Shown piece after piece: positions 49,547 through 58,898 of a stretch of 64,000 nucleotides of DNA; the stretch's first letter is position 1, and every line of letters begins with the position of its first letter. The DNA lies in contig NZ_JACVQD010000001.1 in NCBI RefSeq assembly GCF_018881545.1, positions 214,039 through 278,038 on the forward strand, read 5' to 3'. A program made the position numbers and the translations under genes. The DNA comes from Polynucleobacter alcilacus. GTDB lineage: Bacteria; Pseudomonadota; Gammaproteobacteria; Burkholderiales; Burkholderiaceae. The notes under the pieces are model-generated. The model saw only the letters and a program-made list of their open reading frames with translations, searched no databases and had not been told where the DNA came from.

Positions 49547-50296
49547 TTATTTAGCGCTAGATTGAAGCAGCAATTGCATTAATTCCCAATCGGCCGCATG
49601 AGTTACCTTAAAGTTTCGGGTAGCGCCCTCTATCAATAAGGGCTTTGCCCCAGCTAACTCCATTGCGCTTGCCTCGTCGGTAACATCCGCCTCTAGTCGA
49701 ATCGCGTCTTCCAAGGCTGCGTATAAATTCTGTAGGCCAAACATTTGGGGTGTTTGAGCCAACCATAGATGTTCGCGGGGAATTGTTTTTTCTGCGTGCG
49801 GTACATTTCCAGCAATGACCGAATCCAGATCTGCCCGCTTTAAGGTATCAGCCAATGGAATAGCCAATAAGCCACCTGAAATAGATCTGTGAACTGAGTC
49901 AATCAATTTTTGAATTAGTGCGGGAGTAATCCCAGGCCTTGCTGCATCGTGCACCAACACCCAGTCATCAACTGGAATACCAGCCTTTAATAAAGCGCCA
50001 AGGGTATTTTTGACGGTCTCTTGGCGTGTAGGTCCGCCCGTAGGCAGAAAATGAATTGGCTTATCTCCAGTAGCGAAAGTCTTCAGTATGGGGTTATCAA
50101 TAAAACTGGGTGCTACCCCAATCCAAATTGACTCAATCTGCGGTGAATGTAGAAAAGCTTCCAAAGCATAAGCCAGCATCGGCTTGCCAGCCAACTGCTG
50201 AAACTGCTTTGGCAACTCACCGCCAAGGCGAGATCCGGTGCCGGCCGTAGGCAGTAAAGCGTGGCATTTTTTAGTGGTTTGATTTCCAGAGCCCAT
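49547..50296 (-). CDS. ispD: 2-C-methyl-D-erythritol 4-phosphate cytidylyltransferase
   Basis: A 249-residue enzyme that forms CDP-methylerythritol. The CTP-binding loop [20 protein letters not shown] is near residues 12-31, and [13 protein letters not shown] and the C-terminal [13 protein letters not shown] are typical. I chose ATG 50296; an earlier ATG at 50332 would overlap mfd. It is head-to-head with mfd across 23 bases, and TAGAAT lies 5 bases before its ATG. Confidence 0.95.
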   Translation of the reverse strand: MGSGNQTTKKCHALLPTAGTGSRLGGELPKQFQQLAGKPMLAYALEAFLHSPQIESIWIGVAPSFIDNPILKTFATGDKPIHFLPTGGPTRQETVKNTLGALLKAGIPVDDWVLVHDAARPGITPALIQKLIDSVHRSISGGLLAIPLADTLKRADLDSVIAGNVPHAEKTIPREHLWLAQTPQMFGLQNLYAALEDAIRLEADVTDEASAMELAGAKPLLIEGATRNFKVTHAADWELMQLLLQSSAK

Positions 50297-50311
50297 ACCT
50301 GATTCTATAAT
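50283..50311. promoter_or_regulatory. Interlocked divergent promoters of mfd and ispD
   Basis: For mfd, TTTCCA (50283-50288), a 17-base spacer and TATAAT (50306-50311) end 8 bases before ATG 50320. For ispD, TAGAAT on the minus strand (50302-50307) ends 5 bases before ATG 50296. The two -10 elements overlap by two bases. Only 23 bases separate the two start codons. Confidence 0.5.
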
Positions 50312-50319
50312 GAGCACAG

Positions 50320-53300
50320 ATGTCTGATGCATTAAATCTAGTTACCCCCATACCTGCTCCGCGGGCTGGGCAGCGCTTTACCTTTTCAGGCCTAGTAGGC
50401 TCTGCAGATGCAGCGCTTATAGCGCAGACGGCATTACGCTATCGCAAGGATTTTTCTGTCATGGTGATCTTTTGCGCGCAAGCGCAAGAGGCGCAACGCC
50501 TTCTAGAAGAAATTCCTGCTTTTGGCCCCCAATTAAAAACCCGTCTCTTGCCGGACTGGGAGATTCTTCCGTACGACCATTTTTCACCCCATCAAGACTT
50601 AGTCTCTGAACGCTTAGCCACGCTTTACGAATTACTCAATGGCAGTTGCGATATTGTTTTAGTGCCCGTTACAACGGCATTGCAAAGACTGGGGCCACCC
50701 ACTTTTCTATCTGGCCATACCTTCTTCTTCAAGCAAGGAGACAAACTGAATGAGGCTGCTTTAAAACTACAGCTTCAACAAGCTGGCTATGATCCTGTTA
50801 GCGCTGTTATGCGTCCTGGTGAATACAGTATTCGAGGCGGACTCATCGATTTATTTCCGATGGGCTCCAATCTACCTTATCGATTAGATTTATTTGGTGA
50901 TGAAATTGAGCAAATCAGGGCATTTGATCCAGATACCCAAAGAAGTCTTTATCCCGTCAAAGAAGTTCGACTGCTGCCAGGCCATGAATTTCCCTTTAAC
51001 GATGCAGCCCGAACCGCCTTTAGAGGGCGCTGGCGCGAAGTCTTTGAGGGCGACCCTAGCCGGTGTTCGATCTATAAAGATGCCAACTTAGGCATCCCTA
51101 GTGCAGGTATTGAATCTTATCTACCGATGTTCTTTACAGAACAATCGAGCGTATTTGATTACTTCCCCAGATCGGGCGACCCTGTTTGGCTTATCAGTAC
51201 TGGCAATATTGAAGAAGCGATTAAAAGTTTTTGGAAAGATACGCTTTCTCGCTACGAATTTTTAAAACATGATCTGGATAGACCGATTCTTCCTCCTAAA
51301 GAATTATTTTTGGATGTCGATGAGTTCTTTTCAATATCAAAACCGCATGCCCGTTTAGCATTAGAAAAAGAAACTTCTGAGCCCGCGCAATTCTTAACGG
51401 TTCCGGATGTTGCCATCCATCGCCGCGATGCAGATCCCATCAATCGTCTGCGAACTCTGGTTACCAAAGCAGAACCTCGTATTCTCATTTGCAGTGATAG
51501 TGCAGGACGTAAAGAATCGATCCGTCAACTATTAGAGGAAAGTAATGCGCTTACAGGCCAGGATGGCAAGCCTGTTTATGCATTGAAGCCAGAAGGTTTT
51601 GAGACCGTTGCTGACTTTATTAAAAGTAATTCTCCATTTGGCCTCGTAACCGCGCCACTTTTCAATGGTTTCTCTTGGCCTGCACAAAACTTAATCCTGC
51701 TAACGGAAGCTGAACTATTTACAACAACGGCAAGACAAAGACGTAAAGGGAAAGAGTCTGAGACAGTTGATCCAGACATGCTATTTAAGGACCTTTCGGA
51801 ACTTAAAATTGGAGATCCGGTAGTACACGCTGAACATGGCATTGGCCGTTACCAAGGGCTAATACTACTGAACTTAGCACCACCAAAAGAAGCCCCCCTA
51901 TTCGAGGAGTTCTTACACCTGCAATACGCACGCGACGCTACTCTTTATGTCCCAGTGCAACAACTCCAAATGGTGACCCGTTACGCAGGCTCTGATCCAG
52001 ACTCAGCACCACTTCATCAACTCGGTTCCGGGCAGTGGGACAAAGCAAAACGTAAAGCAGCCCAGCAGATTCGCGATACTGCGGCAGAACTATTAAGCTT
52101 ATACGCTGCTAGAGCGATTCGTAAGGGTCACGCATTTGAATTCTCAGCCCATGATTACGCAGCTTTTGCTGAGAGCTTTGGTTTTGAAGAAACCCCAGAT
52201 CAAGCCAATGCAATTGCGGCAGTAATTGGTGATATGACAAGTGGTAATCCGATGGATCGCTTGGTGTGTGGTGATGTAGGCTTCGGTAAAACGGAGGTTG
52301 CCCTCAGGGCTAGCTTTGTAGCAGTGATGGGCGGGAAACAAGTTGCCATACTTGCACCAACGACCCTTCTTGCTGAGCAACATGTTGCGACCTGGAAAGA
52401 CCGTTTTGCCGATTGGCCAGTTCGCATTGTCGAACTCTCGCGCTTCAAAACTACCAAAGAAATTAATGCGGCCCTAGAGGCAATCGCTAAGGGTGATGCC
52501 GACATCATCATTGGAACGCATAAGCTACTCTCCAAAGAAACCCAGTTTTTAAACTTGGGCTTAGTAATTGTGGATGAGGAGCATCGTTTTGGTGTGCGGC
52601 AAAAGGATGCTTTAAAAGCATTACGTGCTGAAGTCGATATCTTGACCCTCACAGCCACACCAATCCCACGAACGCTGGGTATGGCTATGGAAGGTTTACG
52701 GGAGTTTTCTATCATCGCTACCGCACCACAAAAACGCTTGGCGATTAAAACCTTTGTGAGGCGAGAGGGTGACGGGGTAATCCGGGAAGCAGTTCTGCGT
52801 GAAATCAAGCGTGGTGGCCAAGTTTACTTCTTACATAATGAAGTAGAAACCATTCAAAACCGCAAGCATGCATTACAAGAACTCATTCCTGAGGCGAGTA
52901 TTAGTGTTGCACACGGTCAAATGCATGAACGTGAACTGGAATCTGTGATGCGTGATTTTGTTTCTCAACGCACAAATATTTTATTGTGTACCACCATTAT
53001 TGAAACCGGTATTGATGTGCCTACAGCCAACACCATCATCATGCATCGTGCAGATAAATTTGGATTAGCTCAATTGCATCAGTTACGTGGCCGCGTTGGA
53101 CGTTCGCATCACCAGGCCTATGCCTATTTACTGGTGCCAGATCCTGAAGCCCTTAGTAAACAAGCGCAATTGCGTTTAAATGCCATTCAAGCGATGGAAG
53201 AACTGGGCTCAGGCTTTTATCTGGCCATGCATGATCTTGAGATACGCGGTGCCGGTGAAGTATTGGGCGATAAGCAATCTGGTGAAATTCATGAAATTGG

Positions 53301-53853
53301 TTTTCAGCTCTATACCGAAATGCTGAATCGCGCCGTTAAAGCATTGCGTAGTGGCAAGGAACCTGATTTGCTATCACCCCTGCAAGCCACAACCGATGTG
53401 AATTTGGGTGTGCCCGCCCTATTCCCAGAAGATTACTGCCCTGATGTTCACGAACGCCTCTCTTTATATAAACGTTTTGCGAGTACAAATGATTTTTCTG
53501 AACTGATGGGTTTACGAGAAGAATTGGTAGATCGTTTTGGCGACTTACCTGACCAAGCGAAATCGTTTTATGAAACCCATCGACTCCGCCTCGAAATGTC
53601 TGGCTTTGGAATTAAAAAAATTGATGCGTCACCCGCATCCATTCAGATTCAATTTATACCCAACCCACCCATCGATCCACTCAAAATTATTCAGTTAATT
53701 CAGAGCTCCAAACATATTCAATTAAATGGTCAAGATAAGCTGAAGGTAATGCCGCAAAAAGACCGTGAATTTGAAAAACTAGAGCAGCGCTTAGATGCCA
53801 TTCGGCAGATCTTACGCAGACTGAATGAATCAGCTGTGCTGAGCCCTGCATAA
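50320..53853 (+). CDS. mfd: Transcription-repair coupling factor
   Basis: A 1177-residue translocase that removes RNA polymerase stalled at DNA lesions and recruits UvrA. It has the N-terminal UvrB-homology domains, the RNA-polymerase interaction domain (DPVVHAEHGIGRYQGL region), the helicase core with Walker A GDVGFGKTE, the DEEH box DEEHRFG and TATPIPRTL, and the C-terminal TRCF domain. The length is normal. No Shine-Dalgarno sequence precedes the ATG. Confidence 0.98.
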   Translation: MSDALNLVTPIPAPRAGQRFTFSGLVGSADAALIAQTALRYRKDFSVMVIFCAQAQEAQRLLEEIPAFGPQLKTRLLPDWEILPYDHFSPHQDLVSERLATLYELLNGSCDIVLVPVTTALQRLGPPTFLSGHTFFFKQGDKLNEAALKLQLQQAGYDPVSAVMRPGEYSIRGGLIDLFPMGSNLPYRLDLFGDEIEQIRAFDPDTQRSLYPVKEVRLLPGHEFPFNDAARTAFRGRWREVFEGDPSRCSIYKDANLGIPSAGIESYLPMFFTEQSSVFDYFPRSGDPVWLISTGNIEEAIKSFWKDTLSRYEFLKHDLDRPILPPKELFLDVDEFFSISKPHARLALEKETSEPAQFLTVPDVAIHRRDADPINRLRTLVTKAEPRILICSDSAGRKESIRQLLEESNALTGQDGKPVYALKPEGFETVADFIKSNSPFGLVTAPLFNGFSWPAQNLILLTEAELFTTTARQRRKGKESETVDPDMLFKDLSELKIGDPVVHAEHGIGRYQGLILLNLAPPKEAPLFEEFLHLQYARDATLYVPVQQLQMVTRYAGSDPDSAPLHQLGSGQWDKAKRKAAQQIRDTAAELLSLYAARAIRKGHAFEFSAHDYAAFAESFGFEETPDQANAIAAVIGDMTSGNPMDRLVCGDVGFGKTEVALRASFVAVMGGKQVAILAPTTLLAEQHVATWKDRFADWPVRIVELSRFKTTKEINAALEAIAKGDADIIIGTHKLLSKETQFLNLGLVIVDEEHRFGVRQKDALKALRAEVDILTLTATPIPRTLGMAMEGLREFSIIATAPQKRLAIKTFVRREGDGVIREAVLREIKRGGQVYFLHNEVETIQNRKHALQELIPEASISVAHGQMHERELESVMRDFVSQRTNILLCTTIIETGIDVPTANTIIMHRADKFGLAQLHQLRGRVGRSHHQAYAYLLVPDPEALSKQAQLRLNAIQAMEELGSGFYLAMHDLEIRGAGEVLGDKQSGEIHEIGFQLYTEMLNRAVKALRSGKEPDLLSPLQATTDVNLGVPALFPEDYCPDVHERLSLYKRFASTNDFSELMGLREELVDRFGDLPDQAKSFYETHRLRLEMSGFGIKKIDASPASIQIQFIPNPPIDPLKIIQLIQSSKHIQLNGQDKLKVMPQKDREFEKLEQRLDAIRQILRRLNESAVLSPA

Positions 53854-53873
53854 GTCCATTAATCCTTCCCTAG

Positions 53874-53879
53874 TATTAT
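53874..53879 (+). promoter_or_regulatory. -10-like TATTAT, 5 bases before the serB start
   Basis: TATTAT ends 5 bases before the serB ATG (53885) with no Shine-Dalgarno sequence. The -35 is weak; serB could alternatively be read from the mfd transcript. Confidence 0.35.
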
Positions 53880-53884
53880 TAGTT

Positions 53885-54775
53885 ATGCCAAACTACCAGA
53901 CCCTAGTAGCCCTCTCTAAAGAACCTCTTTCTGAAAGGCTCGCCTTTGAATTGAAAGATCAAGCGCTACAGTTTGGAGTTTCTTTGCATACCATTGATGG
54001 ACAAATTTCCAATGGCGCTTACCATTCAGAGCGCTGGCAAGCGAATCAACATTTAGAAATTTCACAAAGAGAACAATTGCGTTTCATTGCCGGGCGTTTT
54101 AATGCTGATCTATGTTTTTTACAAGCAGACCTAAAGGTAAGTGATATTCAGGTATTAGCAATGGATATGGACTCCACTTTGATCAATATCGAGTGCATTG
54201 ATGAGATTGCAGATTTCACAGGCAAAAAGGCTGAAGTCGCAGAAATTACAGCAGCGACAATGCGCGGTGAAATTAAAGACTTCAAAGAAAGTTTGCGTAG
54301 ACGTGTGGCGCTTCTTGAAGGCGTATCTGCAGACTCACTTGAGGCTGTATACAAAGAAAGATTGCGACCAAATCCTGGCGCAGCAGAACTGCTTGCTGGT
54401 GCTCATCAGCGCGGCATCTATACCTTGCTGGTATCTGGCGGTTTTACCTTCTTTACTGAGAAATTGCGTGAACAGCTAGGCTTTAAACAAACTCAAGCCA
54501 ATACCTTGGAAATTATTGACGGCAAACTCACTGGGCAAGTCCTTGGGGAAGTTGTAGATGGGCTTGCTAAGGCAACTTATCTAGATGAAGCTTGTCGTAC
54601 ATTAGGCTGTTCAAAAGCTAATTCCATCACCATCGGTGATGGCGCCAACGATCTCATCATGATGAATGGCTCTGGCATTAGCGTTGCGTACAAAGCTAAG
54701 CCTATCGTTAAAGAAAAAGCCGACGCGGCTTTTGACCATGTCGGCTTGGATGCTGCCTTATTGCTGATCTCTTAA
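53885..54775 (+). CDS. serB: Phosphoserine phosphatase
   Basis: A 296-residue HAD-family phosphatase for the last step of serine synthesis. The nucleophile motif DMDSTLINIECIDEIAD is near residues 93-109, VSGGFTFF supplies motif II and GDGANDLIMM motif IV. A short N-terminal domain of about 85 residues precedes the catalytic part. It is 31 bases after mfd and convergent with the acetyl-CoA acetyltransferase gene. Confidence 0.96.
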   Translation: MPNYQTLVALSKEPLSERLAFELKDQALQFGVSLHTIDGQISNGAYHSERWQANQHLEISQREQLRFIAGRFNADLCFLQADLKVSDIQVLAMDMDSTLINIECIDEIADFTGKKAEVAEITAATMRGEIKDFKESLRRRVALLEGVSADSLEAVYKERLRPNPGAAELLAGAHQRGIYTLLVSGGFTFFTEKLREQLGFKQTQANTLEIIDGKLTGQVLGEVVDGLAKATYLDEACRTLGCSKANSITIGDGANDLIMMNGSGISVAYKAKPIVKEKADAAFDHVGLDAALLLIS

Positions 54776-54821
54776 CTTGTCTTTAGAAATCGTTCGTAAT
54801 GGGCTCTAAATAAGACTGGAA

Positions 54822-56006
54822 TTACAGGCGCTCAAAAATCGTCGCAATTCCTTGGCCACCACCAATACACATTGTAACTAAGGCATATTTACCTTGAACG
54901 CGATGCAATTCATGGATAGCTTTAGTGGCAATTGCTGCACCGGAACAACCAATTGGATGACCCAAAGCAATTGCACCGCCGTTTACGTTGGTTTTTGCGG
55001 GGTCTAAACCCAAACCTTTCGTCACTGCCAATGCTTGTGCTGCGAATGCTTCATTCGATTCAATCACGTCGATTTGATCCAACTTCAGACCAGCACGCTC
55101 TAAGGCAATCTTGGTTGCCGGAATTGGACCTTCACCCATGATGTGATTCGGCACACCCGCAACCGCGTAAGAAACTAAACGGGCGATTGGCTTATGACCA
55201 GCTTTCTTCGCGGTTTCAGCATCAGCCAACACAAAGAAGGCTGCGCCGTCGTTAATACCAGAAGCATTACCAGCAGTCACTGAGCCACCCTCTTTTTTGA
55301 ACACAGCCTTCATCTTGCCAAGAGTTTCCATAGTGGTCTCTGGCTTGCAATGCTCATCAGTATCAAACACGATATCGCCCTTACGAGTCTTAATCGTGAT
55401 TGGTACGATTTGAGACTTGAAACGACCTTCTTTAATAGCATGAGCGGCACGACGATGAGACTCCACTGCAAGAGCGTCTTGCTCTTCACGCGTGAGCTTC
55501 CATTTTTCCACGAGGTTTTCAGCAGTGACTCCCATATGACCAACACCGAATGGGTCAGTCAATACGGCAACCATTAAATCCAGCATTTTGGTGTCACCCA
55601 TACGGGCACCACTGCGCATCGCTGGTGAACCATACATACCGCGTGACATGACTTCTACACCGCCACCAACACCATAGTCACAATCGCCGAGCATGATTTG
55701 TTGAGCGGTAGTCACAATCGCTTGCAAGCCTGAACTACATAGGCGGTTCAAAGCCATGGCAACGGATTCCATTGGCAATCCAGCCTGAATTGACGCTACA
55801 CGAGCTACATAGGCATAGCGACTATCCGTGGGAATGGTGTTACCCACAGTAACGTAATTTATGAGTGCTGGATCAACACCAGAGCGGGCAACCGCTTCTT
55901 TCATCACGATTCCGCCGAGTTCAGAAGGCTCAAAGCTACTGAGTGCACCATTAAAGGTACCAATTGCGGAACGTACTGCACTTAAGACAACGACATCACG
56001 ACTCAT
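54822..56006 (-). CDS. phaA: Acetyl-CoA acetyltransferase (beta-ketothiolase)
   Basis: A 394-residue thiolase that condenses two acetyl-CoA to acetoacetyl-CoA, the first PHB step. The acyl-enzyme Cys is in NRLCSSGLQA (about 87-96), the His in GHPIGCSGA and the second Cys in CIGGGQG near the C-terminus. I chose ATG 56006 because AAGGGG lies 7 bases upstream. It is the last gene of the PHB cluster, separated from phaR by rimO. A BktB-type substrate range cannot be excluded. Confidence 0.92.
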   Translation of the reverse strand: MSRDVVVLSAVRSAIGTFNGALSSFEPSELGGIVMKEAVARSGVDPALINYVTVGNTIPTDSRYAYVARVASIQAGLPMESVAMALNRLCSSGLQAIVTTAQQIMLGDCDYGVGGGVEVMSRGMYGSPAMRSGARMGDTKMLDLMVAVLTDPFGVGHMGVTAENLVEKWKLTREEQDALAVESHRRAAHAIKEGRFKSQIVPITIKTRKGDIVFDTDEHCKPETTMETLGKMKAVFKKEGGSVTAGNASGINDGAAFFVLADAETAKKAGHKPIARLVSYAVAGVPNHIMGEGPIPATKIALERAGLKLDQIDVIESNEAFAAQALAVTKGLGLDPAKTNVNGGAIALGHPIGCSGAAIATKAIHELHRVQGKYALVTMCIGGGQGIATIFERL

Positions 56007-56075
56007 ATCAATCCCCTTAGCTGAGCCCAAAAATGGGCTTAATTAATAATACAACCTTCGTTTTTATTACATTCG

Positions 56076-57434
56076 TCAAGTTTCGGCTATTAGGTCATGC
56101 CCTTGGGAGCTAATCACCGTTACCCGGATAATCTCACCGACTCGATAGCGTTTTGAAGGCTTATTCGGGGGCATAACCCTTACTAATCCATCAATTTCAG
56201 GGGCATCTCCTATAGTTCGGCCAATGCCGCCGGATTCATCAACGCGATCAATGAGTACTTGAACTCGTTTGCCTACTTTTTTAGCAAGCCGTTTAATCGA
56301 TATGGCTTCTGCTTTCGCCATAAAGCGCGCTCGCCGCTCTTCTCGAGTGGCATCTGGGACAGGATTTTCTAACTGGTTTGCGGTTGCGCCTTCAACAGGT
56401 GAATAAGCAAAGCAACCCGTGCGATCAATCTGAGCCTCATCTAAGAAGTTCAGCAAATATTCGAACTCTTCTTCAGTCTCCCCCGGAAATCCCGCAATAA
56501 AAGTACTGCGGATTACCAAGTCAGGACAGGCAGCTCGCCAAGCCAAAATACGCTCGACATTTTTCTCACCACTCGCCGGACGCTTCATTCTTTTAAGAAC
56601 ATCCGGATGTGCATGCTGCAATGGAATATCTAAATACGGCAAAACGCCATAGCCATGTTCCGAAAATTCAGCCATCAAAGGCAAGACATCATCTACATGC
56701 GGATAAGGATAGACATAATGCAATCTCACCCATGCTTGATGCTCGCGTGCTATTTGATTCAAGGCATTGACTAAATCAAACATACGCGTTTTAACTGGCT
56801 TGCCATCCCAAAAACCGGTGCGGTATTGGATGTCTACCCCGTAAGCACTCGTATCCTGAGAAACAACTAGCAATTCTTTAACGCCAGATTCAAATAATCT
56901 TGTTGCCTCTGAAAGCACCTCTCCAATGGGTCTAGAAACAAGATCGCCTCGCATGCTTGGAATAATGCAAAATGTACAGCGATGGTTGCAGCCTTCTGAG
57001 ATTTTTAAGTAAGCGTAATGCTTTGGAGTCAGCTTGACCCCAATTGGAGGGACTAAATCTGTAAACGGGTCATGCGGTTTAGGAAGATGCAGATGAATCG
57101 CCTGCATGACTTCATCAGTCGCATGGGGGCCAGTAACGGCAAGGACCTTCGGGTGAATGCTTTGAATGAGATCGGTACCATCCGCATTTTTTCTGGCGCC
57201 TAAGCAACCAGTAACGATGACCTTGCCATTTTCTGCAAGTGCCTCACCGATTGCAGCAAGACTTTCTTCCACAGCAGAATCAATAAAACCACAAGTATTG
57301 ACAACCACGAGATCTGCGCCTGAATAATCTTTAGCAGTCTCATACCCTTCAGCACTTAACTGCGTCAGAATAAGTTCAGAGTCTACTAATGCCTTAGGAC
57401 AACCTAAGGAAACAAAACCAATTTTCCCCGCCAC
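56076..57434 (-). CDS. rimO: Ribosomal protein uS12 methylthiotransferase
   Basis: A 452-residue radical SAM enzyme that methylthiolates Asp89 of ribosomal protein S12. It has the N-terminal UPF0004 domain ([14 protein letters not shown] with Cys ligands), the radical SAM triad in [13 protein letters not shown] (CxxxCxxC), and a C-terminal TRAM domain. It lies 2 bases after the phaR stop, an unusual place for a ribosome-modifying gene within a PHB cluster. Confidence 0.96.
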   Translation of the reverse strand: MAGKIGFVSLGCPKALVDSELILTQLSAEGYETAKDYSGADLVVVNTCGFIDSAVEESLAAIGEALAENGKVIVTGCLGARKNADGTDLIQSIHPKVLAVTGPHATDEVMQAIHLHLPKPHDPFTDLVPPIGVKLTPKHYAYLKISEGCNHRCTFCIIPSMRGDLVSRPIGEVLSEATRLFESGVKELLVVSQDTSAYGVDIQYRTGFWDGKPVKTRMFDLVNALNQIAREHQAWVRLHYVYPYPHVDDVLPLMAEFSEHGYGVLPYLDIPLQHAHPDVLKRMKRPASGEKNVERILAWRAACPDLVIRSTFIAGFPGETEEEFEYLLNFLDEAQIDRTGCFAYSPVEGATANQLENPVPDATREERRARFMAKAEAISIKRLAKKVGKRVQVLIDRVDESGGIGRTIGDAPEIDGLVRVMPPNKPSKRYRVGEIIRVTVISSQGHDLIAET

Positions 57435-57436
57435 AA

Positions 57437-57997
57437 CTATTCTTTTTCGGTTTTATTTGGCTGTGGAGTAAATGGAAAGCTGCCAAACAAACTTTGTGAG
57501 CCTTGCATTTGCTCTTGCATTTTTACAAACAGATCTTTGCTTTGCTCCATGTAGTTTCCCATCAGGCCCTGCATGAGCGGATTTTGAAGGTTGAGCATTT
57601 GTGACCAAGCCTCAGGTGTACTACCAGCTCCAAGGCCTTTTGATTGATCGCCTAATTTATTGTGAATATCAACAAACGACTGCATGGTTTTTTCGAGATA
57701 ATTTCCCATCAAGCCTTGCATGGAGTTGCCATAGAAGCGAATGATTTGAGAAAGCATTTGGGAAGAAAATACTGGTGCGCCCCCAGCTTCTTCTTCGAGA
57801 ATAATTTGCAGCAAAATATTGCGTGTGAGATCTTCATCGGTCTTGGCGTCGACCACTCTGAAAATCTCATTTGCCATTACTAATCCCTTGATATCATATA
57901 AAGTGACATAGGTGCTAGTTTGGGTATCGTAAAGACGACGATTTGGGTATTTCTTAATGAGTCGATCTTCACCAACTCTTTTTGTACGGGTAGCCAT
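57437..57997 (-). CDS. phaR: PHB synthesis repressor PhaR
   Basis: A 186-residue regulator. The N-terminal DNA-binding domain contains [19 protein letters not shown] (about 12-30), followed by the PHB_acc domain and a Gln/Met-rich tail with two GLMGNYxE repeats. PhaR binds PHB granules and DNA, releasing phasin and its own gene when polymer is present. I chose ATG 57997 since AAGGA lies 7 bases upstream. Three CTGC-N3-GCA sites lie in the leader and intergenic region. Confidence 0.95.
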   Translation of the reverse strand: MATRTKRVGEDRLIKKYPNRRLYDTQTSTYVTLYDIKGLVMANEIFRVVDAKTDEDLTRNILLQIILEEEAGGAPVFSSQMLSQIIRFYGNSMQGLMGNYLEKTMQSFVDIHNKLGDQSKGLGAGSTPEAWSQMLNLQNPLMQGLMGNYMEQSKDLFVKMQEQMQGSQSLFGSFPFTPQPNKTEKE

Positions 57998-58015
57998 TTT
58001 TTTCCTTACTGAATA

Positions 58016-58113
58016 CTGCAACGCAACATCATTCTAGTTTATCTCTAGTTTGAATAAAGCTTAAATAAGCTGCGTTGCACTATCCTTACCATTCTATAAA
58101 TGCTGCACTGCAG
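58016..58113. promoter_or_regulatory. Putative PhaR operator array before phaR
   Basis: Three sites of the type CTGC-N3-GCA lie between phaB and phaR: CTGCACTGCAG (58103-58113, perfect), CTGCGTTGCAC (58070-58080) and CTGCAACGCAA (58016-58026). The PhaR box known from Paracoccus denitrificans is, from memory, CTGC-N3/4-GCAG. Centres are 33 and 54 bases apart. Confidence 0.6.
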
Positions 58114-58115
58114 TA

Positions 58116-58856
58116 TTAACCAGTGTGAATACCACCATTTAGTGAGAAGTCGGCACCAGTGGCGTAGCCGCCATCATCAGAGGCAATCCAACAACAAATT
58201 GATGCGATCTCATCCGGAGTTCCTAAACGCTTTACCGGAATACCAGAAACGATCTTTTCTAGAACATCCTCCCGAATCGCTTTCACCATGTCAGTACCAA
58301 TATAGCCAGGTGAAACGGTATTTACTGTGATGCCCTTTGTGGCTACTTCCTGTGCCAAAGCCATCGTAAAGCCATGTAGACCTGCTTTAGCTGTTGAGTA
58401 GTTGGATTGGCCAAACTGCCCTTTTTGGCCATTAACAGAGGAAATATTGATAATGCGACCCCAATTGTTTTCGACCATGCCCTCAATCACTTGTTTAGTC
58501 ACGTTAAACAAAGAATTTAGATTGGTGTCGATAACAGCCTTCCAGGCATCGGGAGTCATTTTGCGGAATACGCTGTCACGGGTAATTCCAGCATTATTTA
58601 CTAGCACGTCTACACGACCCACATCAGCCCTCACCTTTTCAAAGGCGGCAACAGTGCTATCCCAGTCGGAAACATTGCCCTCAGAGGCGATGAAGTCATA
58701 GCCAAGCGCCTTTTGCTCTCCAATCCAGCGATCTTTACGCGGTGAATTAGGGCCACAACCCGCGATGACTTTAAAACCATCCTTCGCCAAGCGTTGGCAA
58801 ATAGCAGTACCAATACCACCCATACCACCAGTTACATATGCGACTTTTTGAGACAT
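58116..58856 (-). CDS. phaB: Acetoacetyl-CoA reductase
   Basis: A 246-residue short-chain dehydrogenase that makes (R)-3-hydroxybutyryl-CoA with NADPH. The cofactor loop TGGMGGIG is at about 9-16, NNAGITRD near 88, catalytic Ser in INISSVNGQ and the YSTAKAG motif (Tyr, Lys) near 154. AAGGGGA precedes the ATG. It follows phaC by 42 bases. Confidence 0.96.
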   Translation of the reverse strand: MSQKVAYVTGGMGGIGTAICQRLAKDGFKVIAGCGPNSPRKDRWIGEQKALGYDFIASEGNVSDWDSTVAAFEKVRADVGRVDVLVNNAGITRDSVFRKMTPDAWKAVIDTNLNSLFNVTKQVIEGMVENNWGRIINISSVNGQKGQFGQSNYSTAKAGLHGFTMALAQEVATKGITVNTVSPGYIGTDMVKAIREDVLEKIVSGIPVKRLGTPDEIASICCWIASDDGGYATGADFSLNGGIHTG

Positions 58857-58898
58857 TACTTTCCCCTTTTTAAAAACTTGTGTTCATTGATGTTCTAT

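Noticed and set aside
50297-50332. Longer ispD starting at 50332
   Set aside because: It would overlap the mfd start and add residues absent from the conserved IspD N-terminus.
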